Source of the DNA: Sphingobacterium sp. UT-1RO-CII-1
GTDB taxonomy: Bacteria > Bacteroidota > Bacteroidia > Sphingobacteriales > Sphingobacteriaceae
DNA length: 64,000 nt
Assembly: GCF_026711005.1 (NCBI RefSeq)
Contig: NZ_JAPPVJ010000003.1
Span: forward strand, 372,001 to 436,000
Direction of reading: 5' to 3'
The stretch's first letter is position 1, and each line of letters opens with the position of its first letter. This document shows positions 34,855-44,725 of this stretch, piece after piece. The notes beneath the pieces are model-generated. The model searched no databases, was not told the origin of the DNA, and worked only from the letters and a program-made list of their open reading frames with translations. The position numbers and the translations under genes are program-made.

Positions 34855-35823
34855 CTAGCTATTATTGACGGCTTCTATATCTTTAGTAACATCCTGCAGT
34901 ATATCAAAAGCCACCTCCGCCATTTTATTTCCGCGATTATCCAACAAAGGATTCACTTCAACAACCTCAAAACAGACCGTCTTCCCAATTTGTACCAGAC
35001 CTCGAAGCAAGGCTTTTATCTCCACGGGATCAAACCCTGCTGGAACAGGTGTGCCGGTACCGCTTGAAATACGTTCACTATCCATACTATCCACATCAAA
35101 AGAAATATAGATGTAGTCACATGCCTGCAGTAAAGTCGCTGTTTGTGACACACAAACTTCCACCCCTTTACGTCTTACATCTTCTACTTTAAAAAGACGG
35201 ATACCTAAACGATCGATTAACTGATCTTCGGGATCTTCTGTATCTCTCACTCCAAAATAGACCAAATGTTCGGGTTGTAATTTCGGCTCTTCACTGCCTA
35301 CTTTTTTAAGCTGCTCCCAATAACTGACGACCTCACTTTCTACACGGTTAACCTGGCACTCCAGATTATCTAAATGCATGGCTGCCGCTAAAGGCATCCC
35401 ATGTAAATTTCCTGACGGAGTGGTGTAAGGTGAGTGTATATCAGCATGTGCATCTATCCAAATAACGCCCAAAATTTTCTCTGGAAATGCTGCTTTAATA
35501 CCGCTAATTGTTCCTAAAGCTGATGAATGATCTCCAGAAAAAACAATGGGAAATTTATCATTCTGAAGGGTTTGTTTGATTATCTCCGCAACATCGACAC
35601 ATTGCTCCAATACCTGATCTATACGCTTTCCATATGGGCTAATGCTTTTTTCATAGATTGACTCATTACGCGTGGGCACATCAATATGTTCGTATTCATT
35701 AAAATATTGATTTCCTTTATTAATTGCGGCTATTTCCATAGCGTCAATTCCCATATCAGCTCCACGAGTGCCTGCGCCTATATCCGATCTGTTTTTAATG
35801 AGTTTTATTGTCTTTCCTTTCAT
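34855..35823 (-). CDS. rocF: Arginase
   Basis: 322 aa, hydrolyses arginine to ornithine and urea. Mn-binding motifs: VFSGDHSSALGTISG (about residues 95-109), VIWIDAHADIHSP (about 121-133) and ISFDVDSMD (about 235-243). The N-terminal RSDIGAGTRGADMGIDAM is typical of arginase rather than agmatinase. Second gene after rocD, gap 5 bp. No urease gene is in view, so the urea is probably excreted. Confidence 0.93.
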   Translation of the reverse strand: MKGKTIKLIKNRSDIGAGTRGADMGIDAMEIAAINKGNQYFNEYEHIDVPTRNESIYEKSISPYGKRIDQVLEQCVDVAEIIKQTLQNDKFPIVFSGDHSSALGTISGIKAAFPEKILGVIWIDAHADIHSPYTTPSGNLHGMPLAAAMHLDNLECQVNRVESEVVSYWEQLKKVGSEEPKLQPEHLVYFGVRDTEDPEDQLIDRLGIRLFKVEDVRRKGVEVCVSQTATLLQACDYIYISFDVDSMDSERISSGTGTPVPAGFDPVEIKALLRGLVQIGKTVCFEVVEVNPLLDNRGNKMAEVAFDILQDVTKDIEAVNNS

Positions 35824-35828
35824 AAGCC

Positions 35829-37085
35829 CTAGTGCCTGTCAAACAATTTCATCGTTTTCTCGATGATCTCCAAACTTTCTTTAACCTGATCGGCAGTAAT
35901 GACTAATGGCGGCGCTAGGCGGATTTTATTACCATGCGTAGGCTTGGCAAGAAGTCCATTTTCTTTAAATTTAACACAGATATCCCATGCTAAAGTATCC
36001 TCTTCATCACAATCGATTACAATAGCTGTTAATAAGCCTTTACCACGGACTGTTTTAATCAAAGAATATCGTGTAGCAATATCACGTAAACCGGACATAA
36101 AGATATCCCCCATTTGTTTCGCATTCTGAGCTAAGTTTTCATCAATAATGACCTGCACAGCTTCTCTCGCCACCGCACAAGCTAAAGGATTCCCTCCGAA
36201 CGTAGACCCATGTTCTCCCGGTTTAATTGTTAGCATCACATCGTCGTTAGCCAGAACAACTGAAACGGGCATAACACCTCCAGAAAGTGCTTTACCAAGA
36301 ATCAACATATCCGGTTTACTCTCGCTTTTTTCATCTTGAAAATCGTAAGAAGCAAACATGCTGCCTGTCCGCCCCATGCCAGTTTGAATTTCATCAGCAA
36401 TAAAAAGAACCTGGTGTTTATGACATAAAGCTTTTATGTTCTTTAAGTAATCTTCATCTGGTAGAATTATACCAGCTTCTCCTTGTATAGGCTCTACAAT
36501 GAAACCCGCAATATCTTTATCTGTCTGTAATAGCTGTTCAAAAGCAGCAATATCGTTGTAAGGTACTTTTAATACACCTTCAATAAAAGGGCCAAAATCA
36601 GCCCGAGCTGTTTCATCACTGGATGCAGAAACAATAGAAATTGTACGCCCATGGAAATTATCTTTAGCAAAAACAATTTTGGCCTGATTTTCGGCAATCC
36701 CCTTTTTCAAGTAGCCCCATTTACGGCATAATTTCATAGCAGTTTCAACAGCCTCTGCTCCTGAATTCATTAATAAAGCTTTATCGTAACCAAAGAGCGT
36801 GCAGATATACTCTTCAAAATCGCCCAATTTATCGCTATAAAAAGCACGAGAAGTTAACGTAAGCTTTTCCGCTTGCTTTTTCAATGTCTCAATAATGCGC
36901 GGATGACAATGTCCTTGATTAACGGCAGAGTAAGCCGAAAGAAAGTCTAAATATTTTTTGCCTTCCACATCCCAAACATGTACTCCCTGCCCCCGCTCAA
37001 GCACTACAGGCAATGGATGATAATTATGCGCTCCGTATTTTTCTTCTTTTGCAATATACATATTGCTTTTCGTTGATGTAGTCAT
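35829..37085 (-). CDS. rocD: Ornithine-oxo-acid aminotransferase
   Basis: 418-aa PLP enzyme converting ornithine plus 2-oxoglutarate to glutamate semialdehyde and glutamate. Seen: [28 protein letters not shown] (PLP phosphate loop), [27 protein letters not shown] and the PLP lysine in [10 protein letters not shown]. Length and [14 protein letters not shown] are characteristic of RocD. Upstream of arginase and divergent from an Lrp-type gene. Confidence 0.95.
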   Translation of the reverse strand: MTTSTKSNMYIAKEEKYGAHNYHPLPVVLERGQGVHVWDVEGKKYLDFLSAYSAVNQGHCHPRIIETLKKQAEKLTLTSRAFYSDKLGDFEEYICTLFGYDKALLMNSGAEAVETAMKLCRKWGYLKKGIAENQAKIVFAKDNFHGRTISIVSASSDETARADFGPFIEGVLKVPYNDIAAFEQLLQTDKDIAGFIVEPIQGEAGIILPDEDYLKNIKALCHKHQVLFIADEIQTGMGRTGSMFASYDFQDEKSESKPDMLILGKALSGGVMPVSVVLANDDVMLTIKPGEHGSTFGGNPLACAVAREAVQVIIDENLAQNAKQMGDIFMSGLRDIATRYSLIKTVRGKGLLTAIVIDCDEEDTLAWDICVKFKENGLLAKPTHGNKIRLAPPLVITADQVKESLEIIEKTMKLFDRH

Positions 37086-37235
37086 AAGTAAATATATTTA
37101 CAATGTTCAAAAGCTTCCATAAAGTTATTATTTAAACTTATTTAGCTAAATATTGTGAAATATAACTTATTTTTAGGTTTTAAAAAAATAATTTAAAACC
37201 ACCTGTTTCATTACAGCTCCTAAACTAGTAAAACA

Positions 37236-37691
37236 ATGCCTGTATTAGATGACTTCGATACGCAGATCATAAAATTCTTAGAACAAGATGGAAGAATAGC
37301 CTATTCTGCTATAGCAGCCACCCTTGGTGTTTCTAACACGATGATACACCAACGGATTAACCGCCTCATAGAAAGCGGTGTTTTGACGGGTATAAAACCT
37401 GTGCTAAATGAAAAAAAATTAGGCTATGACTGGGGGTCTTTCACAGGCATAACGCTCGAGAAAGATCACGATTCAGGCCGAGTAATAGAAGAATTGCAAA
37501 AAATACCAGAGGTCGTTGAGTGCTATTACATATCGGGGAATTACACCTTATACATCAAGATAATTGCAAAAAACCATGAACATATGCGCAAATTGCTATA
37601 TGAAAAGATAGACAGTATACCTGGAATCGCTAAAACAGACTCTATTATGGAATTAGGCTGTGCTTTTAAACGAAATATAGTGATGTCTTAA
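37236..37691 (+). CDS. Lrp/AsnC-family regulator
   Basis: 151 aa. N-terminal HTH: LDDFDTQIIKFLEQDGRIAYSAIAATLGVSNTMIHQRINRL, shortened here to its Lrp pattern; C-terminal RAM/AsnC ligand domain with VECYYISGNYTLYIKI. It is divergent from rocD-rocF with 150 bp between the starts, the typical position for a regulator that senses arginine or ornithine. Target by position only. Confidence 0.92.
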   Translation: MPVLDDFDTQIIKFLEQDGRIAYSAIAATLGVSNTMIHQRINRLIESGVLTGIKPVLNEKKLGYDWGSFTGITLEKDHDSGRVIEELQKIPEVVECYYISGNYTLYIKIIAKNHEHMRKLLYEKIDSIPGIAKTDSIMELGCAFKRNIVMS

Positions 37692-37890
37692 TATAAATTA
37701 TATAAAAGGCGGGCCAAAGCAGTTTTCTGACTGTTCTTTTCTAACAATAATTATTTGATGTTAATATTCAAAGATCTAACTCAATTCACTCATGTCTTTT
37801 ATAAAATTTTTGTGCAAATAAAGAACTGCATTAAATTTTGAAGCTGTCTTAAAAAAACCTCACAATCGAATTAAAATAGGTATAAATGAA

Positions 37891-37918
37891 AAAAGCTTCA
37901 AATTTCTTTGAAGCTTTT
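37891..37918 (-). terminator. Terminator of the tRNA gene
   Basis: 12-bp perfect stem AAAAGCTTCAAA / TTTGAAGCTTTT with a TTTC loop, beginning 3 bp after the tRNA 3' end and followed by a T-run on the minus strand. Confidence 0.9.
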
Positions 37919-37921
37919 GTA

Positions 37922-37995
37922 GTAGCGGAGACGGGAGTTGAACCCGTGACCTCAGGGTTATGAATCCTGCGCTCTAACCATCTGAGCTACCCCGC
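37922..37995 (-). tRNA. tRNA-Met (anticodon CAT)
   Basis: 74 nt; full cloverleaf read on the minus strand: acceptor GGCGGGG/CTCCGCT (two G-U pairs), D-stem GCTC/GAGC, anticodon stem CAGGA/CCCTG with loop TTCATAA, T-stem ACGGG/CCCGT with TTCAACT. The anticodon CAT is at 37959-37961. CCA is not encoded. The last anticodon stem pair is A-C. Elongator Met is favoured over initiator (no GGG/CCC stem run), but a lysidine-modified tRNA-Ile cannot be excluded by eye. Confidence 0.93.
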
Positions 37996-38226
37996 CGTTT
38001 TGGTGATGCAAATATAGCAAATTGTGCTGAACTCCAAAATGAAAAAATAAACAAAAGACACTTTTTTCTCTAAAAAAGATGCAACACATTCATTTTTAAA
38101 CTCATAATAATTAAAACACCTGTATTAAAAATTAAATATTGGATTCTATTTTGAATTACAAAATAAAACAGTATTATTACGGACAACAATAAACGTGGGT
38201 GTTAATGTTTTAACAAAATCAATTAT

Positions 38227-38604
38227 ATGGAACAAAAGGTCGAACTTCGCTTAGAGTATGTTATAAACTCGTCACCAAGAATATTATTTCCTTTTATTCA
38301 AGAGCCTAATGCCCTTGCTCAATGGTTTGCAGATGATGTGAACTACAAAGACGGTATTTATGAATTTATCTGGGAGGACGAGGTTAATCGCGCTAAACTA
38401 GCAGCAGTCAAAGAAAATAAATCTGTACGCTTTAAATGGTTAGATGACACGCCTTACTATTTCGAAATTGAGATTATACAAGATGAGCTAACAAATGACG
38501 TTGCATTACATGTTACCGACTATGTAAAACCTGACAACTTAGACGATAGAAAAAAAATCTGGAACAACTCGATTGAGTATCTACAAAGTGTTATAGGCGC
38601 TTAA
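38227..38604 (+). CDS. START-like (SRPBCC) domain protein
   Basis: 125-aa soluble protein, START-like domain widespread in Bacteroidota. Seen: KVELRLEYVINSSPRILFPF, EPNALAQWFADDVNYKDG, YEFIWEDE, VRFKWLDD, and a C-terminal helix RKKIWNNSIEYLQSVIG. The fold binds hydrophobic ligands; the ligand here is unknown. It lies 59 bp before lptF on the same strand, but a -7 box in the gap suggests separate initiation. Confidence 0.82.
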   Translation: MEQKVELRLEYVINSSPRILFPFIQEPNALAQWFADDVNYKDGIYEFIWEDEVNRAKLAAVKENKSVRFKWLDDTPYYFEIEIIQDELTNDVALHVTDYVKPDNLDDRKKIWNNSIEYLQSVIGA

Positions 38605-38611
38605 AAAATAG

Positions 38612-38619
38612 TATCTTTG
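38612..38619 (+). promoter_or_regulatory. Candidate -7 box of the LptF/G-type gene
   Basis: TATCTTTG, TAnnTTTG consensus, 44 nt before the ATG at 38664. No clear -33 element. Confidence 0.35.
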
Positions 38620-38663
38620 TATCGAAAATCACTTCTATTTGTTTCTAACGATTCAAAAAGTAT

Positions 38664-40130
38664 ATGAAAAAGATACACTTACTAATTTTACAAGCATTCA
38701 TCAGGCCTTTCGTGGTATGTTTTTGTATCGTGATGTTCATTCTGGTGATGCTGTTTCTATTTAAGTATATCGACGATCTTATTGGAAAGGGCTTTGAATG
38801 GTATGTTCTAATGGAATTAATAGGCTACCAATGTGCTATCCAGCTAACAATGGCCCTTCCGCTTTCTATGCTCCTATCCTCCATTATGACCTTTGGAAAT
38901 TTAGGAGAAAGCTACGAGCTTGTTGCCATCAAAGCCGCAGGATATTCTCTGCGAAAAGCAATGACACCACTCATATTTCTTGTCACCATATTTGCCGGAG
39001 GCTCTTTTATATTTTCCGAATATTTTCTACCCGTTGCGAATTTAAAAATGTGGTCGCTCATGTGGGATGTTCGGAATAAAAAAGCAGACTTTCTAATTAA
39101 ACCGGGAGTATTTAATAAAACAATACCTGGTTATTCGATTCGTGCGAAAAGTAAAAATGAGGACGGAACGGTTCTTTACGATCTGATGATTTATGATCAC
39201 AGAGCAGGGTCAGCATCCAGCAATGTTTTATTAGCGAAAGAAGGTTATATGCACAATTCTGCCGATAACAACTTCATGATCTTACAACTAAAAGATGGTG
39301 TGAGATATGAAGAGTCTCGTGCAAAAAATGCGAAACGCTATGACCCAAGACAGCAATTTACACGCTTTAGGTTTAAATCGACAGAACAAAAATTTGACAT
39401 GGGCACTTTTCAAATGAAAAGAACCGATGAGAATGCTTTTAAAAACCATTATGCTATGCTTAATTTAAAGCAATTAAAAGTCTATACGGATTCTAATAAA
39501 ACACAAATAGACAGTTTAGGTAAAGGTTCATTTGCGGAACTCAAAAACTATATCAGTCTACTTTCTCCTTATTACCATCATAGCGAAGTAAAACATCAAG
39601 AGGTAAAAGAATTCAAAAATTTTCTTGAAGACTTTGTTCCAAAAGACCAAAAAAGAATGGTTATTAGCAATGCATTAGGCCAGGTGCAACAAATCAATAA
39701 TACAATGGAGATGAAAGAGCCTGAATACAGGGCTTTTTTAGATAAGGATATTCGCTATCACTTGGAATTTCACCGTAAGTTTACACTTGCAGTTTCCTGT
39801 CTTCTGTTGTTTGCTATAGGCGCCCCTTTAGGTGCAATTATTCGTAAAGGAGGGCTAGGGCTACCCGTCATCGTTGCTATCATATTCTTTTTGATATATC
39901 ATATCATATCAACAATGGCGGAAAAAGCTGCTAAAGAAGGTAGCTTAGACCCTATCATGGGCATGTGGATGGCTATTTTTGTACTAGCTCCTTTAGCTGC
40001 CTTTTTAACCTACAAATCGGCTACAGACTCTGCCTTATTTGATTCGGATCAGTACAAATTAAAAATTGAAGCTGCTTGGAGATGGTTACAGGGAAGATTT
40101 AAAAAAAATAACAAAGAGCAGTCTATTTGA
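38664..40130 (+). CDS. LptF/LptG-family permease
   Basis: 488-aa inner-membrane protein of the YjgP/YjgQ family, which pulls lipopolysaccharide from the inner membrane for transport to the outer membrane with LptB, LptC and LptA. Layout: TM helices near residues 10-35, 55-80 and 95-120, a large periplasmic beta-jellyroll-like domain (about 130-360), and three TM helices at the C-terminus (about 375-455, with GAPLGAIIRKGGLGLPVIV). Bacteroidota often carry one or two copies; whether this is F or G cannot be decided. ribBA follows 63 bp later. Confidence 0.9.
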   Translation: MKKIHLLILQAFIRPFVVCFCIVMFILVMLFLFKYIDDLIGKGFEWYVLMELIGYQCAIQLTMALPLSMLLSSIMTFGNLGESYELVAIKAAGYSLRKAMTPLIFLVTIFAGGSFIFSEYFLPVANLKMWSLMWDVRNKKADFLIKPGVFNKTIPGYSIRAKSKNEDGTVLYDLMIYDHRAGSASSNVLLAKEGYMHNSADNNFMILQLKDGVRYEESRAKNAKRYDPRQQFTRFRFKSTEQKFDMGTFQMKRTDENAFKNHYAMLNLKQLKVYTDSNKTQIDSLGKGSFAELKNYISLLSPYYHHSEVKHQEVKEFKNFLEDFVPKDQKRMVISNALGQVQQINNTMEMKEPEYRAFLDKDIRYHLEFHRKFTLAVSCLLLFAIGAPLGAIIRKGGLGLPVIVAIIFFLIYHIISTMAEKAAKEGSLDPIMGMWMAIFVLAPLAAFLTYKSATDSALFDSDQYKLKIEAAWRWLQGRFKKNNKEQSI

Positions 40131-40163
40131 CAAGCTCATTATACAAATAGCAGCAAAGAGACT

Positions 40164-40171
40164 TACCTTTG
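40164..40171 (+). promoter_or_regulatory. Candidate -7 box of ribBA
   Basis: TACCTTTG, matching TAnnTTTG, 22 nt before the ATG. The -33 spacing is not satisfied by the nearest TTTG at 40126. No FMN riboswitch fold seen in the short leader. Confidence 0.35.
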
Positions 40172-40193
40172 CAATAGAAAGAATATTTAATAT

Positions 40194-41408
40194 ATGGAGA
40201 TTAAACTGAACACAATTGAAGAAGCAATTGAGGACTTAAAAGCAGGGAAGGTCATCATTGTGGTCGACGATGAGGATCGGGAGAATGAAGGAGACTTTAT
40301 TACTGCTGCAGAAAATGCGACACCTGAAGTTATTAACTTTATGGTTACACATGGTCGCGGACTAGTATGTGCACCACTTACTCAAGAACGTTGTAATGAG
40401 CTAAACCTAGAATTAATGGTAGGGCAAAATACAGCCGCTTATGAGACAAACTTCACTGTATCTGTAGACTTACAAGGCTACGGATGTACAACTGGTATAT
40501 CTGCTTCCGACCGTTCAAAAACTATAAAAGCACTTATTGACCCTAACATACGTCCAGAAGAATTAGGTCGTCCTGGACATATCTTCCCTTTAATAGCTAA
40601 AGACGGTGGCGTCTTAAGACGTACAGGCCATACAGAAGCCACAGTAGATTTGTCCCGCTTAGCAGGCTTTCAACCGGCAGGTGTATTAGTAGAAATATTA
40701 AAAGAGGATGGCGAAATGGCCAGACTCCCTGACCTAATAGAAGTCGCTAAAAACTTCGATCTGAAAATAATAAGTATTGAGGATCTTATCGAATATAGAC
40801 TTAAACACGACTCTCTTATACAGGAGGAACAGACCGTTAAAATGCCTACACAATGGGGAGACTTCAATTTGAAGGCTTTCACACAGAAAAACACAGGCGA
40901 ACAGCATTTAGCTTTATATAAAGGCACATGGACAGAAGATGAACCAGTCTTAGTACGTGTACACAGTTCATGCGTAACAGGTGATATATTTGGTTCCTGC
41001 CGCTGCGACTGTGGTCCTCAACTACACAAAGCTATGGAGATGATCGAAAAAGAGGGAAAAGGTGTGGTTGTATACATGAATCAGGAAGGTCGTGGAATAG
41101 GCCTTATCAATAAGCTAAATGCCTATAAGCTACAGGAAGAAGGCGTAGATACAGTCGATGCTAACACACAATTAGGATTTAAAGCAGACCTAAGAGATTA
41201 TGGTGTGGGAGCACAAATACTTAGACAATTAGGTGTTACAAAAATGCGATTGATGTCAAACAATCCGACCAAAAGAGCGGGCCTGATAGGATATGGACTA
41301 AAAGTAGTAGAAAACGTTCCTATTGAAATAGAACCAAACCCCTTTAACGAGGAGTACTTAAAGACAAAAAGAGATCGTATGGGGCATACGATTCTAAAAG
41401 AAATATAA
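40194..41408 (+). CDS. ribBA: Bifunctional DHBP synthase / GTP cyclohydrolase II
   Basis: 404 aa. The N-terminal half (about residues 1-205) makes 3,4-dihydroxy-2-butanone 4-phosphate: [39 protein letters not shown]. The C-terminal half (about 210-400) is GTP cyclohydrolase [26 protein letters not shown] (zinc cysteines), [13 protein letters not shown] and [12 protein letters not shown]. Both activities of riboflavin synthesis in one polypeptide, the usual form in Bacteroidota. Followed by a strong terminator. Confidence 0.97.
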   Translation: MEIKLNTIEEAIEDLKAGKVIIVVDDEDRENEGDFITAAENATPEVINFMVTHGRGLVCAPLTQERCNELNLELMVGQNTAAYETNFTVSVDLQGYGCTTGISASDRSKTIKALIDPNIRPEELGRPGHIFPLIAKDGGVLRRTGHTEATVDLSRLAGFQPAGVLVEILKEDGEMARLPDLIEVAKNFDLKIISIEDLIEYRLKHDSLIQEEQTVKMPTQWGDFNLKAFTQKNTGEQHLALYKGTWTEDEPVLVRVHSSCVTGDIFGSCRCDCGPQLHKAMEMIEKEGKGVVVYMNQEGRGIGLINKLNAYKLQEEGVDTVDANTQLGFKADLRDYGVGAQILRQLGVTKMRLMSNNPTKRAGLIGYGLKVVENVPIEIEPNPFNEEYLKTKRDRMGHTILKEI

Positions 41409-41415
41409 AAGAAGA

Positions 41416-41448
41416 TACAAAAAGAGAGCAATATGCTCTCTTTTTGTA
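41416..41448 (+). terminator. Terminator after ribBA
   Basis: 14-bp perfect stem TACAAAAAGAGAGC / GCTCTCTTTTTGTA with a short AATAT loop; T-run in the descending arm. Confidence 0.85.
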
Positions 41449-41481
41449 TTATAGCACATCTAGACAGCTTCACAATCAGTA

Positions 41482-41919
41482 ATGGAAACACCTCAAGAAA
41501 TAAAGAGTTTGCTAAATTCATCGGATATAGAGCTTATTGTGCTTTTCGACGGGGTATGCAATCTGTGTAATTCTACAGTAGATTTTATAATAAAAAATGA
41601 TAAAAATAAAAATCTGCGATATGCTTCTTTACAATCTGAACTTGGCTCACGTGTTTTAGCGTATTTTAAGACAAGACCGGATAGTATTATTCTTGTTAGC
41701 CCTAACTACCTCTATACGAAAGCTGATGCAGCATTGCTGATTGCTAAAGAACTTAAAAAACCTTACTCCCTCTTATATTATTTACGGGTTGTACCCCTAA
41801 AAATACGTAACCTGATATACGATGTTATTGCAAAAAACAGATATAAATGGTTCGGAAAAAAAAATAGCTGCCGCCTTCCCAACAAAGAAGAACAAAAGCT
41901 ATTTATTGAAAAGCTTTAG
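41482..41919 (+). CDS. DCC-family thiol-disulfide oxidoreductase-like protein
   Basis: 145 aa, DUF393/DCC family. The defining D-x-x-C-x-x-C is in VLFDGVCNLCNSTVDFI (about residues 15-30); YASLQSELG and ALLIAKELKKPYSLL are also typical. A thioredoxin-like fold with presumed redox function; no substrate known. Convergent with the OM barrel gene (20 bp between stops). Confidence 0.88.
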   Translation: METPQEIKSLLNSSDIELIVLFDGVCNLCNSTVDFIIKNDKNKNLRYASLQSELGSRVLAYFKTRPDSIILVSPNYLYTKADAALLIAKELKKPYSLLYYLRVVPLKIRNLIYDVIAKNRYKWFGKKNSCRLPNKEEQKLFIEKL

Positions 41920-41938
41920 CAAAATAAAAACCTCTATA

Positions 41939-42445
41939 CTACCAAATGTGGTAACGAAGCCCGAGCATCAAAAAATTAGCATCAACTTCTTCCCATTTAA
42001 AATTATATTTTACTTTGTAGCCCGTATAGACCGAAAGATCAACGGAAGGGAAATAATAACTAACTCCTGCCTGCCCATTTGCTACAGTAAAGTTATCTCT
42101 CTTATCTGGAATTGCCGTTACGTCCGAAGGAATCTCGTTGTATCGATAAAAATCCTGACTGGCCCCTGCCCCAAGGAAAATATTCCAATTTGTTTTTGTT
42201 TTATTTAAGAAAGAAAACAAATAGTCTGCCCCTACAGCAAAGTATCCATTTCTACCGTAGACCTGCGCTTGTACGGCCGATCTATTATCTACATCATATT
42301 TACTCTGTACACCAAATGTTCCAAGTGTTTTCGAATCAAGCTGTACATCTCCATAAAAACCAAAAGCCCATTTATTTTCCTGTGCTTTACCCATCAAAGC
42401 AATTAGAAATAGAGCGAAAAATACCGGTATTATTTTAAATCTCAT
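41939..42445 (-). CDS. Small outer-membrane beta-barrel protein
   Basis: 168 aa: signal peptide MRFKIIPVFFALFLIALMGK-AQ, then alternating aromatic strands (WAFGFYGDVQLDSKTLGTFG, YFAVGADYLFSFLN, WNIFLGAGASQDFYRY, LSVYTGYKVKYNF) ending FLMLGLRYHIW, a typical barrel terminus. Probably 8 strands. No close family recognised; function unknown. Confidence 0.75.
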   Translation of the reverse strand: MRFKIIPVFFALFLIALMGKAQENKWAFGFYGDVQLDSKTLGTFGVQSKYDVDNRSAVQAQVYGRNGYFAVGADYLFSFLNKTKTNWNIFLGAGASQDFYRYNEIPSDVTAIPDKRDNFTVANGQAGVSYYFPSVDLSVYTGYKVKYNFKWEEVDANFLMLGLRYHIW

Positions 42446-42542
42446 TTTTGTTTATTTTGTAGCGAGCCGTATAGCTCTATTCAATATCTATAAACTTACA
42501 CTTTGCTATAAAAGCAACCTTTACACATTCTCTATCCGAAGA

Positions 42543-43091
42543 TTAGACTTTCTCTCCTTTTTCTTGTCTATATTTTTTGTAAAGCTTGATCAGTACCATC
42601 AACAGTATAGCTAGGCCGATTAAACCAAACAGCCCATAAAGCCAATGTATAGACGTTCTAAAAATAACTAAAAAAACAATAGCAAAAAGTAATAGCGTAG
42701 AAACTTCATTCCATAAGCGCAAATGATTTGAAGTCCACTTCAAACGTTCATTTGCTAACAAAAACATGATATGTTGACTCTTAAAATGATAAAACACCAA
42801 TAAACCAACAAAGCATAATTTAAGCTGCATCCAGCTTTGTAATAAAAGGCCCGGAGATAAATAAAGCATAACAGAGGCAGAGATAATAGTTATGTACATT
42901 GCAGGTGTACTTATAACCCACCACAGTCGACGTTCCATTATCTTAAACTGTTCATGTAAAACATGGTACTCCGCTTGAGTTTTTCTCTTCGCTTCTACAT
43001 GGTATATAAATAAACGGGGCATATAAAATAAAGCCGCCATCCAGCATACCATAAATATTATATGTAAAGATTTAGCGTATAGATAAACCAT
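42543..43091 (-). CDS. hemJ: HemJ-type protoporphyrinogen IX oxidase
   Basis: 182-aa integral membrane protein of the CopD-like/HemJ family, with four or five TM helices. The conserved start YLYAKSLHIIFMVCWMAALF contains the essential His; MPRLFIYH, MERRLWWVISTPAM, WMQLKLCFVGLLVFYH and RLWNEVSTLLLF also match. HemJ converts protoporphyrinogen IX to protoporphyrin IX. The position after hemE supports heme synthesis, but a terminator separates them. Confidence 0.88.
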   Translation of the reverse strand: MVYLYAKSLHIIFMVCWMAALFYMPRLFIYHVEAKRKTQAEYHVLHEQFKIMERRLWWVISTPAMYITIISASVMLYLSPGLLLQSWMQLKLCFVGLLVFYHFKSQHIMFLLANERLKWTSNHLRLWNEVSTLLLFAIVFLVIFRTSIHWLYGLFGLIGLAILLMVLIKLYKKYRQEKGEKV

Positions 43092-43110
43092 AATTAAAGG
43101 TGCAAATAAA

Positions 43111-43151
43111 AAAGCGGAAACTATATTTGTAAATCAAACTGTTTCCGCTTT
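43111..43151 (-). terminator. Terminator between hemE and hemJ
   Basis: 11-bp stem AAAGCGGAAAC / GTTTCCGCTTT with a 19-nt loop, followed on the minus strand by TTTTTT. It ends the hemE operon, so hemJ needs its own promoter or read-through. Confidence 0.8.
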
Positions 43152-43167
43152 ATAATTTTATAGATAA

Positions 43168-44202
43168 TTAATATCTAAATTCCTTAATAACCTCGACCGC
43201 ATATTTCACGTGGTCAAACGGCATATCCGGCATAATACCATGCCCTAAGTTAAAGATAAAACCTTTCTCGCCACGCATACGTTCAAACAGCTCAAGAATT
43301 TTCTTTTTGATTACTGCTTTATCTGCATACATCACAATAGGATCAAGATTCCCTTGCACAGCTATCCCCTCAGGTAAAGATTGTTTCAAGTTCTTCAGAT
43401 CAGCGTTCCAGTCTACCGAAATTACATCAGGTTTTGACTCAATCATTAGCGGTGCAAATACAGAAGCTGCTTTACTAAATGAAATCACAGGAACAGTTCG
43501 CTTTATATTATCAAGAATATATTTATTGTAACGGTGAGAAAACTCTTTATAATCGTTCCAGGATAAAGCATTTGCCCAGCTATCGAATAATTGAAGAGCA
43601 TCTACTCCTGCATCTACCTGCATATTCAGGTAATTGATTGTCAAGTCAGCAATTTTTTGTAAAATACTGTGTGCCAGCTCAGGTTCATTATTCAACATTA
43701 GTTTAGTTTTTTTAAAGTCTCTTGTAGAGCCACCTTCCACCAAATAACTTAAAATAGTAAAAGGTGCTCCGGCAAACCCTATCAAGGGCAACTTTCCTGC
43801 TAAACGATGTTGAATTTCTTTGATAGCATCAGCTACATATTGCAATTTATCTAATGAGTCTGCGTTCAAAGCATCAGCATCTGCCTTAGTTCGCACAGGA
43901 TTACTAAAACGAGGTCCCACTCCCTGCTCGAATGAAAGATTTCCTCCCATTGCTTCTGCTGTCACCAAAATATCAGAGAACAAAATAGCCGCATCAATTC
44001 CCAATAAATTAACGGGTAACATGGTAACGTCAGCCGCTATTTCAGGGGTTTTGCACATTTCTAAAAAACTATATTTGTTTTTTATCTCCCAATACTCAGG
44101 CATAAAACGTCCTGCCTGACGCATCATCCACACGGGTGGACGTTCCGTCTGCTGCGAATTAGCAGCTCTAATAAATAAATCGTTCTGTAAAATTTTACTC
44201 AC
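43168..44202 (-). CDS. hemE: Uroporphyrinogen decarboxylase
   Basis: 344 aa, decarboxylates uroporphyrinogen III to coproporphyrinogen III in heme synthesis. Signatures: RPPVWMMRQAGRFMPEYWEI (about residues 20-40), GFAGAPFTILSYLVEGG, QLFDSWANALSW and NLGHGIMPDMPFDHV. Its ATG immediately follows the stop of the TPR gene, so translation is coupled. Confidence 0.97.
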   Translation of the reverse strand: MSKILQNDLFIRAANSQQTERPPVWMMRQAGRFMPEYWEIKNKYSFLEMCKTPEIAADVTMLPVNLLGIDAAILFSDILVTAEAMGGNLSFEQGVGPRFSNPVRTKADADALNADSLDKLQYVADAIKEIQHRLAGKLPLIGFAGAPFTILSYLVEGGSTRDFKKTKLMLNNEPELAHSILQKIADLTINYLNMQVDAGVDALQLFDSWANALSWNDYKEFSHRYNKYILDNIKRTVPVISFSKAASVFAPLMIESKPDVISVDWNADLKNLKQSLPEGIAVQGNLDPIVMYADKAVIKKKILELFERMRGEKGFIFNLGHGIMPDMPFDHVKYAVEVIKEFRY

Positions 44203-44718
44203 TTAAATATGTTTATTTAATTCTAATTCTATTTTTTCCACAATATTATTTTGTCTCTCGGTAAGCCTAAGCTTCTTAACCAACTCAAGATAAGCAGGAA
44301 CTCGATCATATCTTTTCTTCCTTAAATTGATATTAGCCAAGTTAATCAATACAAAGGCTTTCTCCGAATCGCGTTTCCAAGGCAAACGTGAGGCGAGTTG
44401 AAAATGATATTCTGCTTCATCCAAACGCTCTTCTTTTAAAGCAATATTACCAAGCATAAACTCGTAATAATGACGACGCCCTTTTCGTAAAGTATCAGGA
44501 TTCTTAACTTCACTTAACAGACGCTTCGTCTTTTCATAATCCTGTTTGTGAAAAGCCTGTGTTGCTAAAAAAACTGTTCCCTCTCTATAATGACTCCAAA
44601 CTAAATATCCTATACCTCCAGCTATATAAACAACAAAGTTAAAATGCTGATGATACAATGCATAAAGTAAAAAGACAACTGCAATAGCTATAACAATCAG
44701 TCTGTATTTCGTATTCAT
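44203..44718 (-). CDS. TPR-like membrane-anchored protein
   Basis: 171 aa. Two hydrophobic segments at the N-terminus (about residues 5-22 and 27-45), then tetratricopeptide-like helices: FHKQDYEKTKRLLSEV, YYEFMLGNIALKEERLDEAE, AFVLINLANINLRKKRYDRV. Probably a scaffold facing the cytoplasm. Located between the response regulator and hemE with gaps of 7 and 0 bp. Function unknown. Confidence 0.8.
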   Translation of the reverse strand: MNTKYRLIVIAIAVVFLLYALYHQHFNFVVYIAGGIGYLVWSHYREGTVFLATQAFHKQDYEKTKRLLSEVKNPDTLRKGRRHYYEFMLGNIALKEERLDEAEYHFQLASRLPWKRDSEKAFVLINLANINLRKKRYDRVPAYLELVKKLRLTERQNNIVEKIELELNKHI

Positions 44719-44725
44719 TTTAGCG

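Larger units (their letters stand above)
37692..38226. other. 535 bp region with one tRNA gene
   Basis: It holds tRNA-Met(CAT) and its terminator. The remaining stretches on either side (about 200 bp each) are AT-rich without recognisable features. Confidence 0.7.

Noticed and set aside
41822..42208. 128-codon plus-strand frame
   Set aside because: Overlaps the 3' end of the DCC-family gene and runs antisense to the OM barrel gene; no protein-like pattern.
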